In this document: in pieces, positions 27,982-35,739 of the stretch | Position numbering within the stretch: position 1 is the stretch's first letter | Layout of the letters: each line of letters opens with the position of its first letter | Source: Anaerobacillus sp. CMMVII | GTDB taxonomy: Bacteria > Bacillota > Bacilli > Bacillales > Anaerobacillaceae | Direction: 5' to 3' | Assembly (NCBI RefSeq): GCF_025377685.1 | Contig: NZ_JACEHK010000008.1 | Location: forward strand, 186,001 to 250,000 | Length of the DNA: 64,000 bases | Program-made: the position numbers and the translations under genes | The notes under the pieces: generated by a model | The model's input: only the letters and a program-made list of their open reading frames with translations | Databases searched by the model: none | Told to the model about the DNA's origin: nothing

Positions 27982-28013
27982 TGGACCTGGTTGGTAGTTA
28001 ACCAGGTTTATTT
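27982..28013 (+). terminator. terminator-like hairpin
   Basis: ACCTGGTT and AACCAGGT around GGTAGTT, followed by TTATTTATTTAT. It is about 80 nt downstream of the ASCH gene. Confidence 0.6.
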
Positions 28014-28115
28014 ATTTATCTTTAAAATTTGTCTTTTGCAAATGGTATATTGTGTTAAAATTTACTTATTCAAGTAAAAAGAGTTTAATAAGCGAAAAAT
28101 AGTATTAAAAGTAAT

Positions 28116-28291
28116 CGGACACCAGATCCGTTATTTTCAAAAAAATACATGAATTTTAGATTTGGCGGACTGAGATTCCGCTATTTGGTCATTTACTAGT
28201 GAATTTTCATAGTTTTTAGTCAAATAAGGGATCTGGAGTCCGCAAAAATTTAATATAGAGGGATTTTTCAAAAATAGCGGAATCTCTGTCC
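28116..28291. repeat. interleaved inverted repeats with CGGA-x-CCG cores
   Basis: Four related 20-21-bp units: A 28116-28136 (CGGACACCAGATCCGTTATT), B 28166-28186 (CGGACTGAGATTCCGCTATT), A' 28222-28242 and B' 28272-28291. A' is complementary to A with two differences, and B' to B with two differences. The order A-B-A'-B' gives crossing pairings. Similar GGAC/TCCG-ATTTG repeats are dispersed in several Bacillus genomes. The interval 27906-28417 holds nothing else but a terminator. Confidence 0.7.
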
Positions 28292-28417
28292 TATTTGATA
28301 GGTTAACAATTTAATATTTTTATCTTGTTGAACTATTGAAGGCAATAGTGGATCAAGCTGTTTTTGCTGTTGTGGTGCTAACTAAGCAGGGTAATTTAAG
28401 AAATTAAGGGGGTAAGA

Positions 28418-28621
28418 ATGAACAATTCAAAGTTATTTTATAACATTTTTATAGCAATAATGTCACTTTCAACACCAATAGGAATAATATATGGATTGGA
28501 CTCTTGGATACATTTTTTTAGAAATAATTCAGACTTTAAATTGTCTATGTTGGTACTACCAGTGTTTATAAGTGTTAGTATTTTTTGTTGTATTAAAGCT
28601 GAAAAGATAAAAAAGTCTTGA
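28418..28621 (+). CDS. small two-helix membrane protein, unknown
   Basis: 67 residues. ATG 28418 lies behind AAGGGGG. The two hydrophobic segments are FYNIFIAIMSLSTPIGIIY and LSMLVLPVFISVSIFCCI, joined by a polar loop (DSWIHFFRNNSDF). No family is recognised; the good ribosome binding site supports it. Confidence 0.55.
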   Translation: MNNSKLFYNIFIAIMSLSTPIGIIYGLDSWIHFFRNNSDFKLSMLVLPVFISVSIFCCIKAEKIKKS

Positions 28622-28758
28622 TATAAGACATCAAAAAAGCAGACAGTGATTCTATATAATTTTCACTAACGGGAGCTTAAGTTTAAAAGCTATTGCTACA
28701 GTTGGTGATACATATTTATTAGAATACCTTAGATTAGGCATTATAGGGGGAGTAGAAA

Positions 28759-28977
28759 ATTAGAAATATAGGAATTCTTTTAATAGGATTGTCTTTATTG
28801 TCATTAGCCATGATTTTAGTATTATCAGAAGTCATTGAAGCAATCTACCATTCAAGTAAAAATTATACTTATGGCAGGAGTTTAATTCCTTCAATTGTAT
28901 ACATTTTACTAGGTAGTGTATTTGTAATGGGGGTTACATCTTTATTTGCAGGTAAGATAATCGAGAAAAAGGATTAA
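28759..28977 (+). CDS. small two-helix membrane protein, unknown
   Basis: About 72 residues with hydrophobic segments GILLIGLSLLSLAMILVL and IVYILLGSVFVMGVTSLF. The ribosome binding site GGGGGAG (28746-28752) points to an ATT codon at 28759 (ATT AGA AAT ATA) as start, which would be rare; TTG 28789 is the next conventional start but is too far from the site. A base error at 28759-28761 is also possible. A short open frame before it (ending at 28761, AIATVGDTYLLEYLRLGII) looks like a remnant of another protein. Confidence 0.45.
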   Translation: MRNIGILLIGLSLLSLAMILVLSEVIEAIYHSSKNYTYGRSLIPSIVYILLGSVFVMGVTSLFAGKIIEKKD

Positions 28978-29059
28978 CCTTTCTTATTGAAGTAACGCAA
29001 TACCTCAATAAGAAATAGAGCTAATAATTAGACGAGATATATTAAATAGGGAAGAGGAA

Positions 29060-29644
29060 ATGTCATTGTTGAAAATACTAGTCTTGAAGAGGTTAGGTTT
29101 CATACTTTTTACCGTTCTATTTTTGTGGTTTATCATACATACTACCATCATAGTAACAGACGGATTAAGAGATGAAGTAGCGAGTGTAGATATGGCGGTA
29201 GTTCTAGGTAATACAGTAGAATTAGATGGTCAGCCATCTAATAGATTACAAGCTAGGTTAGATAAATCTGTAGAACTTTATGAAGAAGGTTACTTTAAGT
29301 ATATAATTGTAAGTGGTGGTATAGGAAAAGAAGGTTTTGATGAAGCCAAAGTAATGAAAGAATACTTAGTGAATAAAGGTATCCCCTCAGAGATAATTAT
29401 AGAAGATAGTAACGGTTACAATTCATACATGACCGCAGAAAATACTAGAGCCAAAATGAAAGAATTTAATATAGAAACTGTTATGGTAATCACACAATAC
29501 TTTCATATTACACGAACAAAATTAGCGTTTAATAAACTTGGTTTTGAAAATGTATATTCGGCACATGCAGAAATCTTTGAATATAGAGATTTTTATTCGA
29601 TAATTCGGGAATTTCCTGCTTATTACAAATACATCTTAAATTAA
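29060..29644 (+). CDS. DUF218 (YdcF/SanA-like) membrane-anchored protein
   Basis: 194 residues. An N-terminal helix (LGFILFTVLFLWFIIHTTII) anchors an extracytoplasmic DUF218 domain. Motifs are ASVDMAVVLGNTVELDGQPS, YIIVSGGIGKEGFDEAKVM, the ENTRAKMKEF helix and VITQYFHITRTKLAFNKLGF, typical of SanA/ElyC/YdcF proteins linked to envelope integrity. ATG 29060 follows GGGAAGAGGAA. A hairpin follows downstream. Confidence 0.82.
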   Translation: MSLLKILVLKRLGFILFTVLFLWFIIHTTIIVTDGLRDEVASVDMAVVLGNTVELDGQPSNRLQARLDKSVELYEEGYFKYIIVSGGIGKEGFDEAKVMKEYLVNKGIPSEIIIEDSNGYNSYMTAENTRAKMKEFNIETVMVITQYFHITRTKLAFNKLGFENVYSAHAEIFEYRDFYSIIREFPAYYKYILN

Positions 29645-29685
29645 TAACTTTTTCGTCTATAAATAGCGAGTTATACAAGTAATAT

Positions 29686-29728
29686 GATAAAAAATGCACG
29701 AAGAAGAGTTCTTCGTGCATTTTTCCAA
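29686..29728. terminator. bidirectional terminator
   Basis: AAATGCACGAAGAA and TTCTTCGTGCATTT form an almost perfect stem with a GAG loop and flanking A/T runs. It separates the DUF218 gene from the opposing amidase gene. Confidence 0.85.
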
Positions 29729-29829
29729 TTCGAATAGTAAGCAAAAAAAGTCTTCGAATTTCTTGTTTGACGGAATGTATCGAAAAATCGTCCTTAGGAA
29801 AGTGCTCTAGAGTGAGAGTGGAGTTCCAT

Positions 29830-30771
29830 CTACCCCCGTAAAGCACCATGAGGTAGAATTGCATGAACTCCTTTTACCCCATTAACGATTTGGGTGACTC
29901 GTAAATCAACAGCTACGCTTGCTAAGGCAGTCGCTTCAGCCTTACCAATTTGATAAAGTTGCTGCATCATTTCGACCATTTCGTTTAAGGCGATAGCTGT
30001 TGCCTTGTTTAAGTCTTCATCAAAACCAAAGGTGATCCATGATGTAGGGGTCTTTGCTCTTGGTAAACGAAGTTCCATGTCTTCTCTAATCGTTAGGGTG
30101 ACGTCAACAAAGTCCATTGGACATTCAATAGCAGTTCCTGAGACTTCTCCATCCCCTTGTAATGCATGACCGTCTCCAATAGAAAAAAGCGCTCCGTCAA
30201 CGGCAATCGGTAAGTAGAGTGTACTACCTTTGACTAACTCCTTACAATCAATATTACCCCCACAATAACGCGGAGGAGAGGTAATATGGACCCCTGGTTC
30301 AGCAGGAGCTACAGCTAGTAATCCCATAAATGGTTTTAGTCCGACATGAAACTGCTGCTCACCGATGTAGCAGCTTCCAGTCATTGTTTGCGCATTCAAT
30401 TCCCAGTCTAGCTGGATACGTTCGCAATTCGAAATCCCCAGCTGCTCATTTTGCCAATTGCTAATGCCACCGCCCCAATTTCGGCCATACCAACCAGGGG
30501 AAATTTCATTTAAGCGAACTTCGAGGACCATTCCTTTTTTTGCTTCTTGAATTTCAATTGGTCCAATCATTGGATGGATCCGTTTTTCTTCATTAACTCT
30601 TGATGAGTACAGTGTTCTCTCCTTACCTTTTTGTTCTGAATATCCCCATTCGATGTCAGGCGTCGTTAAATGGAGTGAGTCCCCAGAATTAATTGTTAAG
30701 GTTGGTTGATAATCTTTGCTAAAAGATCCGTGGAGATTTTTCGTTTCTAAGCTTACTTTATGTATCAACAT
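29830..30771 (-). CDS. acetamidase/formamidase family protein
   Basis: 313 residues of the FmdA_AmdA family, which hydrolyses short-chain amides to ammonia and carboxylate, probably metal-dependent and cytoplasmic. Motifs are PMIGPIEIQEAKKGMVLEVR, GLLAVAPAEPGVHITSPPRY (with the following CGGN), LYLPIAVDGALFSIGDGHAL, then QGDGEVSGTAIECPMD. ATG 30771 lies behind GGGAG. The length is normal. It is transcribed away from the msrA genes and shares their upstream region. Confidence 0.88.
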   Translation of the reverse strand: MLIHKVSLETKNLHGSFSKDYQPTLTINSGDSLHLTTPDIEWGYSEQKGKERTLYSSRVNEEKRIHPMIGPIEIQEAKKGMVLEVRLNEISPGWYGRNWGGGISNWQNEQLGISNCERIQLDWELNAQTMTGSCYIGEQQFHVGLKPFMGLLAVAPAEPGVHITSPPRYCGGNIDCKELVKGSTLYLPIAVDGALFSIGDGHALQGDGEVSGTAIECPMDFVDVTLTIREDMELRLPRAKTPTSWITFGFDEDLNKATAIALNEMVEMMQQLYQIGKAEATALASVAVDLRVTQIVNGVKGVHAILPHGALRG

Positions 30772-30953
30772 TTGACACTCCCTATTTGATAATTAGTTTC
30801 TACTATATGTTTCGCTGCAACAAATCAAATTCCTCTTTAGTATGCTAAAAGGAGAGGTGTAAGAAAATAGTTTGGTCCTTTTGGCTATTTGAAAGCTGCA
30901 ATTTTAAAAATAGTCTATACTAATAATTAATAATGAAGCTAAGGAGGAAAATG

Positions 30954-31604
30954 ATGGTCCATAAAAAAAATGTAAGCATAAAAGTCTATGAAACAGCAAC
31001 CTTTGGAATGGGGTGATTTTGGGGGCCGGATGCTCAGTTTGGGCATTTACCTGGAGTACTTAGAACACGTGTTGGCTATGCAGGTGGAACTGCGGAAAAT
31101 CCTACATACCGAAACATGGGTGATCATACGGAAACGCTCGAGATAGATTTTGATCCAACCTTACTTTCATTCGAAGAGGTTGTTAAGCTTTTTTGGAAGA
31201 GCCATAATCCTAATCGAGCAAATTACCGTGATAGACAGTATATCTCGATATTCTTCTTTCATAATGAACAGCAAAAAGAAGTGCTAATCAAGGAAAAAAG
31301 AAGATTAGAAGGCTTGAAAAATATTGAGATAGAAACAGAAATTGTCGCTTATTCAAGATTTTACCTAGCAGAAATGTACCACCAAAAGTATTATTTGAAA
31401 AGGTATCCAGATGCCGTTGAAAAGGTGTACCAATTTTACAAGTCTGAAGAAGAATTCATGAATTCTACATTGGTAGCAAGACTAAATGGCTTTGTAAAAG
31501 GGTATGGGAAGTTAGCAGATATTAGAAAGGAAGTCGAGCATTGGCATCTAAGTGAGGATGCTCGTGGAAAAGTGCTCGATGTAATTAGCAGCATTAAATG
31601 GTAG
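30954..31604 (+). CDS. msrA: peptide methionine sulfoxide reductase MsrA, candidate selenoprotein
   Basis: MsrA reduces methionine-S-sulfoxide in proteins through a catalytic Cys in a G-C-F-W-G motif. Here the frame from ATG 30954 (behind AAGGAGG) reads TATFGMG, then TGA at 31014-31016 (codon 21), then [20 protein letters not shown] and [20 protein letters not shown], and stays open to a TAG at 31602-31604. Translation upstream and downstream is fully MsrA-like, so TGA stands exactly where the catalytic Cys belongs. Selenocysteine MsrA proteins are known in some Firmicutes. A SECIS-like hairpin follows the TGA. The C-terminal 70 residues ([20 protein letters not shown]) are an extension of this subgroup. 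Alternatives are a C/T-to-A base error or a stop mutation. No sel genes lie in the window. Confidence 0.75.
31026..31054 (+). promoter_or_regulatory. SECIS-like hairpin after the msrA TGA
   Basis: Upper stem ATGCTC (31030-31035) pairs with GGGCAT (31041-31046, one G-U pair) around the loop AGTTT, which has G in second position. A lower stem CCGG (31026-31029) pairs with CCTGG (31050-31054) with a bulged T. The apical loop begins 19 nt after the TGA. Bacterial SECIS elements lie inside the coding region, with the loop about 16-37 nt after the UGA and a G early in the loop, so the geometry fits. SelB binding is inference. Confidence 0.6.
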
Positions 31605-31618
31605 GTAGGTGTAGTGAA

Positions 31619-32566
31619 ATGCAAGCAACTTTTGCTGGGGGGCGATCCTGGTACTTAGTTCCGATATTCAAAAAAAGCAGAGGTGTGATCGAAGTTCTGT
31701 CAGGCTACACGGGTGGCCATATCGAAAATCCGAGCTATAAAAATGTTCAGACAGGAACTACTGGTCATTATGAAGCTATCCAAATGGTATACGACCCTAA
31801 CGAGATTTCATATCAAGAACTCCTTAATATATATTGGAAGCAAATAAACCCAACTGATCCTAACGGGCAATTCAAAGACCGAGGGAGCCAATTCAAAACT
31901 GCGATCTTTTATCATAATGAAGAACAAAGATTGTTGGCAGAATCTTTCAAAACAATGCTCTTTGAGGCAAAACATTTTTCTGAACCGATTGTTACAGCTA
32001 TTTTGCCATTTTCAAGATTTTATCGTGCGGCGGACTATCTTCAAGATTTCTTCAGTACAAATCCGTTTCGTTATAAACTTTATGTGGAAAGATCTGGGAG
32101 AGAAAAAGGACTTAAGGAAATCTGGAAGGATCAACTACAAGATGAAGAATTGCTACAAAGGTTAACAACCCTTCAATATCAAGTGACTCAATTAAATTAC
32201 ACCGAACCGCCTTTTGAGAATAAATACTGGGATAATCAGCGTGAAGGTCTTTACGTTGACATTGTATCAGGTGAGCCTTTATTTCTTTCGGTAGATCAAT
32301 ATGACTCTGGTTGTGGATGGCCAAGCTTTACAAAGCCAATCGATGAAAAAAGTTTGAGCGAAGAGATGGACGTTAGTCATGACATGGTTAGAATTGAGGT
32401 TCGAAGCACAAAAGCAAATTCCCACTTAGGGCATGTATTTCCTGATGGACCTAAAGAACAAGGGGGATTAAGGTATTGTATTAATTCCGCAGCACTAAGG
32501 TTTATTCCAAAAGAGTCTTTAGAAAAGGAAGGGTACGGGCAATACATAAAACACTTTTCTAAATAG
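31619..32566 (+). CDS. msrB: MsrA-MsrB fusion with degenerate MsrA domain
   Basis: 315 residues from ATG 31619. The N-terminal MsrA domain (about 1-160) keeps the fold motifs [20 protein letters not shown] and [20 protein letters not shown], but the catalytic GCFWC is GRSWY, the usual V-C-S/T-G is NVQTG, and the conserved Y-H-Q-D-Y is YLQDFF. It should be inactive. The C-terminal MsrB domain (about 185-310) is intact: [10 protein letters not shown]-type [24 protein letters not shown] and the catalytic Cys in [14 protein letters not shown]. It reduces methionine-R-sulfoxide. It starts 14 nt after the candidate selenoprotein MsrA, so the pair probably forms one operon covering both sulfoxide isomers. 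Confidence 0.85.
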   Translation: MQATFAGGRSWYLVPIFKKSRGVIEVLSGYTGGHIENPSYKNVQTGTTGHYEAIQMVYDPNEISYQELLNIYWKQINPTDPNGQFKDRGSQFKTAIFYHNEEQRLLAESFKTMLFEAKHFSEPIVTAILPFSRFYRAADYLQDFFSTNPFRYKLYVERSGREKGLKEIWKDQLQDEELLQRLTTLQYQVTQLNYTEPPFENKYWDNQREGLYVDIVSGEPLFLSVDQYDSGCGWPSFTKPIDEKSLSEEMDVSHDMVRIEVRSTKANSHLGHVFPDGPKEQGGLRYCINSAALRFIPKESLEKEGYGQYIKHFSK

Positions 32567-32633
32567 GTATTAAAGCCAGAATTTCCTGGTTGATAACAAT
32601 GGGGAAAGCGAAAAAAAAATTTTAAAAAAACAC

Positions 32634-32662
32634 TTGAAAATATTTCCTTTTGAAATTATAAT
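32634..32662 (+). promoter_or_regulatory. sigma-A promoter of the tetR gene
   Basis: TTGAAA (32634-32639) and TATAAT (32657-32662) with a 17-bp spacer. An inverted repeat that is probably the TetR operator begins 5 bp downstream. Confidence 0.8.
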
Positions 32663-32666
32663 TTAA

Positions 32667-32681
32667 TTAACCGATGGTCAA
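32667..32681. promoter_or_regulatory. TetR operator, autoregulatory copy
   Basis: TTAACCGATGGTCAA is one change per arm away from a perfect palindrome and matches the operator at 33372-33386 (TTGACCAGTGGTCAA) in the half-site GGTCAA. It lies between the -10 box and the tetR start. Confidence 0.7.
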
Positions 32682-32696
32682 TTAAAGGGGTATTCG

Positions 32697-33268
32697 ATGT
32701 CGCCACGTAAACCAGCCGCTGAAGAATTAACAAGAGATATCATTCTAAAAGAGGCAAGAACTCAGTTTATCGAAAAAGATTATCAAAAGTCTCAATGCGC
32801 ATGATTGCAAAACAGTTAGGCTGTAGCCATGGTGCACTATACTATCACTTTAAAAACAAAGCAGAATTGTTTTACGGAGTCGTTGAAGAAGATTTTACAA
32901 AGCTTAATAAGCTAGTTGAAGAGGAAGTACAAAGTTCCGAAGATGATGAAACAAAAATATTTCATATCTTTCTTCGTTTTATTGAATTTGGGTTAAATCA
33001 TCAAAGTCAGTATGAAATTATGTTCATGACTAGAAATTCAGAAGTCGATAGTTTAAATCAGCAGGCAGCTTATCAAAGTTATCAAAAGTTTGCTCATTGT
33101 GTACAGTCTTTGGCACCTAAAAAGCTTTCAATCAAAGATATCTGGGCAGCTTTTATTTCCTTACATGGATTTGTTTCCTATTACCGAGGCTATGTTGGTT
33201 GCTTTGAGGAAGCGAAACTACCTGCTGAGGGGCATGTAGAATTTGTGTTGAAAGGTTTATTAAAATGA
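32697..33268 (+). pseudogene. TetR/AcrR family regulator, frameshifted
   Basis: ATG 32697 starts MSPRKPAAEELTRDIILKEA, the first helix of a TetR DNA-binding domain. At CAAAAGTC (32785-32788) one A is missing. Restored, it reads YQKVSMRMIAKQLGCSHGAL and YYHFKNKAELFYGVV, the helix-turn-helix core, followed by a C-terminal ligand domain. The total is about 190 residues. It should repress itself and the following epimerase gene through the paired palindromes. Ligand unknown. Confidence 0.82.
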
Positions 33269-33273
33269 GTGAA

Positions 33274-33335
33274 GGTCATAATCCGAATTCATCAGCCACT
33301 TCAAGCTACGTAGTGGCTGCAAAAGGATTATGAAG
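33274..33335 (+). other. two-tier stem-loop between tetR and the epimerase gene
   Basis: CATAATCC pairs with GGATTATG (outer), and CAGCCACT with AGTGGCTG (inner) around TCAAGCTACGT. A T8 run follows about 25 nt later. It may terminate the tetR transcript before the separately regulated epimerase gene. Confidence 0.5.
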
Positions 33336-33371
33336 TTCATTTAAGTAGCATCATATTTTTTTTACTAATAA

Positions 33372-33386
33372 TTGACCAGTGGTCAA
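33372..33386. promoter_or_regulatory. TetR operator before the epimerase gene
   Basis: TTGACCAGTGGTCAA is a perfect 7+1+7 palindrome placed 2 bp before the AAAGGAGAGG ribosome binding site, matching the site upstream of tetR. Binding there should block transcription of the epimerase-like gene. Confidence 0.75.
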
Positions 33387-33401
33387 AAGGAGAGGTTCAT
33401 C

Positions 33402-34355
33402 ATGAAAAAAGCATTAGTGTTAGGAGCTTCAGGTGGTATTGGATTTGCCTTAGTAGAAGAATTAGTGGCTCGTGGGATAAATGTTGTAGCATTTGCGAGA
33501 GGGAAAGAAAAGCTTGAAGGTTTATATGGAAATCGGGTAAATGTCTCGATCGTCCCTGGAGATGCATTAGTTGAGGAAGACGTTTTTACTGCAGCTAAAG
33601 GAGTTGATGTCATTTTTCACGCAGTAAGCTTTCCTTATCAGGAGTGGGAGCAAACGCATCCGAGGTGTGTAGAAATAATGATTAAAGCAGCAAAAATATA
33701 TCAAGCAAAAATTGCCTTTGTCGATAATGTCTATGCTTATGGAAGACAGTCAGAAGTAGTAACTGAAAGCACACAAAAACAACCACATACGAAAAAAGGA
33801 AGACTACGTCTTGAAATCGAAACAACGTTAAAAAATAGCGGTATTCCTACCTTAATTGTTCATATGCCAGATGTTTATGGTCCTAACTGTGGAAATACAA
33901 TTCTTCATGAAACATTGAAAAATGTTGTCCAAAACAAAACTGCTAATTATGTCGGACCAACAAATAAAGCAAGGGAATATCTCTATTCACTCGATGGTGC
34001 GAAGGCAATGGTAGAATTGGCCTTACGAGAAGAAGCGTATAATCAGAATTGGAACATTCCTGCTGTACATCCGATTACGGGAGAGCAGTTATTAGAAATA
34101 GTTCGAAAAGAATTAGGATACAAAAAATCTTTCCGATCTATATCAAAGTCCATGATTCGCTTTATGGGTTTTTTCCAACCGTTTATGAAAGAAATGGTCG
34201 AGATGATGTATCTAACAGAAGAGCCGGTCGTGTTAAGCGGAGGAAAGTATGAAGTAGAAATTGGGCCGCTACCACAGACCCCTTATGAAGAAGGGTTAAA
34301 ATATACGATTAGCTGGATGGAAGAGAATGCGGAAAAAGTAGTATTAGTTAAATAA
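33402..34355 (+). CDS. NAD-dependent epimerase/dehydratase-like protein
   Basis: 317 residues. The extended-SDR NAD-binding motif is VLGASGGIGFALVEELVARG, then FARGKEKLEGLYGNRVNV and VIFHAVSFPYQEWE. An active-site Tyr is probable in FVDNVYAYGRQSEVV, and the C-terminal substrate domain has YLYSLDGAKAMVELAL. It belongs to the atypical/NmrA-like branch used as oxidoreductases; substrate unknown. ATG 33402 follows AAAGGAGAGG. The upstream TetR palindrome indicates induction by a small molecule, such as a toxic aldehyde or lipid; this is inference. Confidence 0.8.
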   Translation: MKKALVLGASGGIGFALVEELVARGINVVAFARGKEKLEGLYGNRVNVSIVPGDALVEEDVFTAAKGVDVIFHAVSFPYQEWEQTHPRCVEIMIKAAKIYQAKIAFVDNVYAYGRQSEVVTESTQKQPHTKKGRLRLEIETTLKNSGIPTLIVHMPDVYGPNCGNTILHETLKNVVQNKTANYVGPTNKAREYLYSLDGAKAMVELALREEAYNQNWNIPAVHPITGEQLLEIVRKELGYKKSFRSISKSMIRFMGFFQPFMKEMVEMMYLTEEPVVLSGGKYEVEIGPLPQTPYEEGLKYTISWMEENAEKVVLVK

Positions 34356-34420
34356 ACGCTTTTTAAAGTGGCAAACACGTTAGGTTTTTGCTCCTTTTTT
34401 TAGATGTACTTTTTATGAAA

Positions 34421-34602
34421 GGCTGTTTTCGTAAACGTCGTTTCTTTTAGGGTATCTTTTGAGAATAAATAAGCTTTTGGGGACAAATTTATTTGTTCCC
34501 AGAAGCTTATTTATTCTCAAAAGCTTCACGCAAAGCGTGAAGAACCAAGCATTTGCTTGGTTGCGAGCTAAAAGCTAACAGCAACAATTTTTAGAAAAAA
34601 AA
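34421..34602 (+). repeat. family R repeat, copy 3
   Basis: Full-length: left end GGCTGTTTTCGTAAACG, hairpin 1 (TTTTGAGAATAAATAAGC with complement), hairpin 2 (CTTCACGCAAAGCGTGAAG), hairpin 3 (AACCAAGCATTTGCTTGGTT), then GCGAGCTAAAAGCTAACAGC. The right end is degraded. Confidence 0.85.
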
Positions 34603-34743
34603 CTGATCTACGTTAGTGAAGTTACGAAAAACACAATTCGTCATTTACAATGTAAAATAGGTTTAGTACCATGTTAAAAAAAGGATTCGAAAGAACTTTT
34701 ACTGAATACTCCCTAATGGAGCTTACAAACTGGAGTGAAGACA

Positions 34744-35505
34744 ATGACGACAATTTCTCATTTATTTTATGATCCTTCGATAGGAAAGAAGAAGCCTGAA
34801 AGCATCATCAATAGGGCAGCAAGTTGTCCATTTTGTGGGAAAGCTGATCTTGAACAAATACTTGATGAGGAAGGACCTTTCATTTTAGTGAAAAATAAGT
34901 TTCCGACCCTACAAAATACGTATCAAACGGTATTAATCGAAACAACCTCATGCGAAGAAGAGTTTTCAAGTTATCAAAAAGAACACTTATATCACTTCTT
35001 TGATTTTGCCTTTAAACATTGGTTTGAGATGATGAATAATGGAGAGTATAAATCAGTTCTCTTATTAAAGAACTATGGTCCCTTATCAGGTGGCTCAATC
35101 CACCACTCACACTCGCAAATTGTGGGTCTAAAAGATTTGGATTACCGTGAGGCAGTAACTCTAGAGCAATTTGAAGGTATCACAATTGCGCAAAAAAGTT
35201 CCGTTATTTTTACCCTTTCTACAAAGCCTAAAATGGGATTTTACGAGTTTAATGTCATAATGGAAAATCTTGAAGATCGGAAGGTAATGGCTGACTTCAC
35301 TCAAATGGCTGTTCACTATATCTTGAACCATTTCCCGTCGAAATGTGGAAGTTACAATTTATTCTTTTATCAGATGGAGGGGAAAATACTTGTGAAAGTT
35401 ATTCCTCGCTTCGTCACATCGCCATTATTTGTGGGTTATTCTATTGCACAAGTAGCGGTAAATCTAGAGGATATTGTTGAACAAATGAAGGAGCTTTATT
35501 TTTGA
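34744..35505 (+). CDS. DUF4931 / GalT-like HIT-fold protein
   Basis: 253 residues. A zinc-site-like SCPFCGKADLEQILDEEG, the NKFPTLQNTYQTVLIETTSC strand and a histidine triad-like motif GGSIHHSHSQIVGL (about residue 118) match the galactose-1-phosphate uridylyltransferase/HIT superfamily branch annotated DUF4931 in Bacillaceae. It probably acts on a nucleotide derivative; the substrate is unknown. ATG 34744 fits GGAG better than GTG 34735. The next gene is 17 nt downstream. Confidence 0.75.
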   Translation: MTTISHLFYDPSIGKKKPESIINRAASCPFCGKADLEQILDEEGPFILVKNKFPTLQNTYQTVLIETTSCEEEFSSYQKEHLYHFFDFAFKHWFEMMNNGEYKSVLLLKNYGPLSGGSIHHSHSQIVGLKDLDYREAVTLEQFEGITIAQKSSVIFTLSTKPKMGFYEFNVIMENLEDRKVMADFTQMAVHYILNHFPSKCGSYNLFFYQMEGKILVKVIPRFVTSPLFVGYSIAQVAVNLEDIVEQMKELYF

Positions 35506-35708
35506 GCTAGTAGGAGGTAGGTATGCAAAAAATTAAAAAACAAGACATAAACCATTTATATGAAACACAAAAAGTTGTCTTGTATTGGTTATTAGGAATG
35601 ATTTATCATTTTTGGCCAGAAAACCCCCACTTCAAGGAGTTTACGAGTAAGTGGGGGATGAATGGCTATTTTTTTCACAAAACCAGAACGTACGATCTTG
35701 TTTTGTGG

Positions 35709-35714
35709 TATAAT
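35709..35714 (+). promoter_or_regulatory. extended -10 promoter of tnpB
   Basis: TATAAT preceded by TGG (TGnTATAAT pattern), 25 bp before the tnpB start codon. No good -35 box is seen. Confidence 0.5.
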
Positions 35715-35739
35715 ATGGTTAGAGAGTGAGGTGAAAAAT

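Noticed and set aside
28116-28291. CRISPR array
   Set aside because: Only four units in alternating orientation, unequal spacers and no cas genes; the units are inverted copies, not direct repeats.
31014-31016. TGA in msrA as evidence of a reassigned genetic code
   Set aside because: Several intact genes in the window end in TGA at normal family C-termini (17039, 33268, 35505), so TGA is a stop here.
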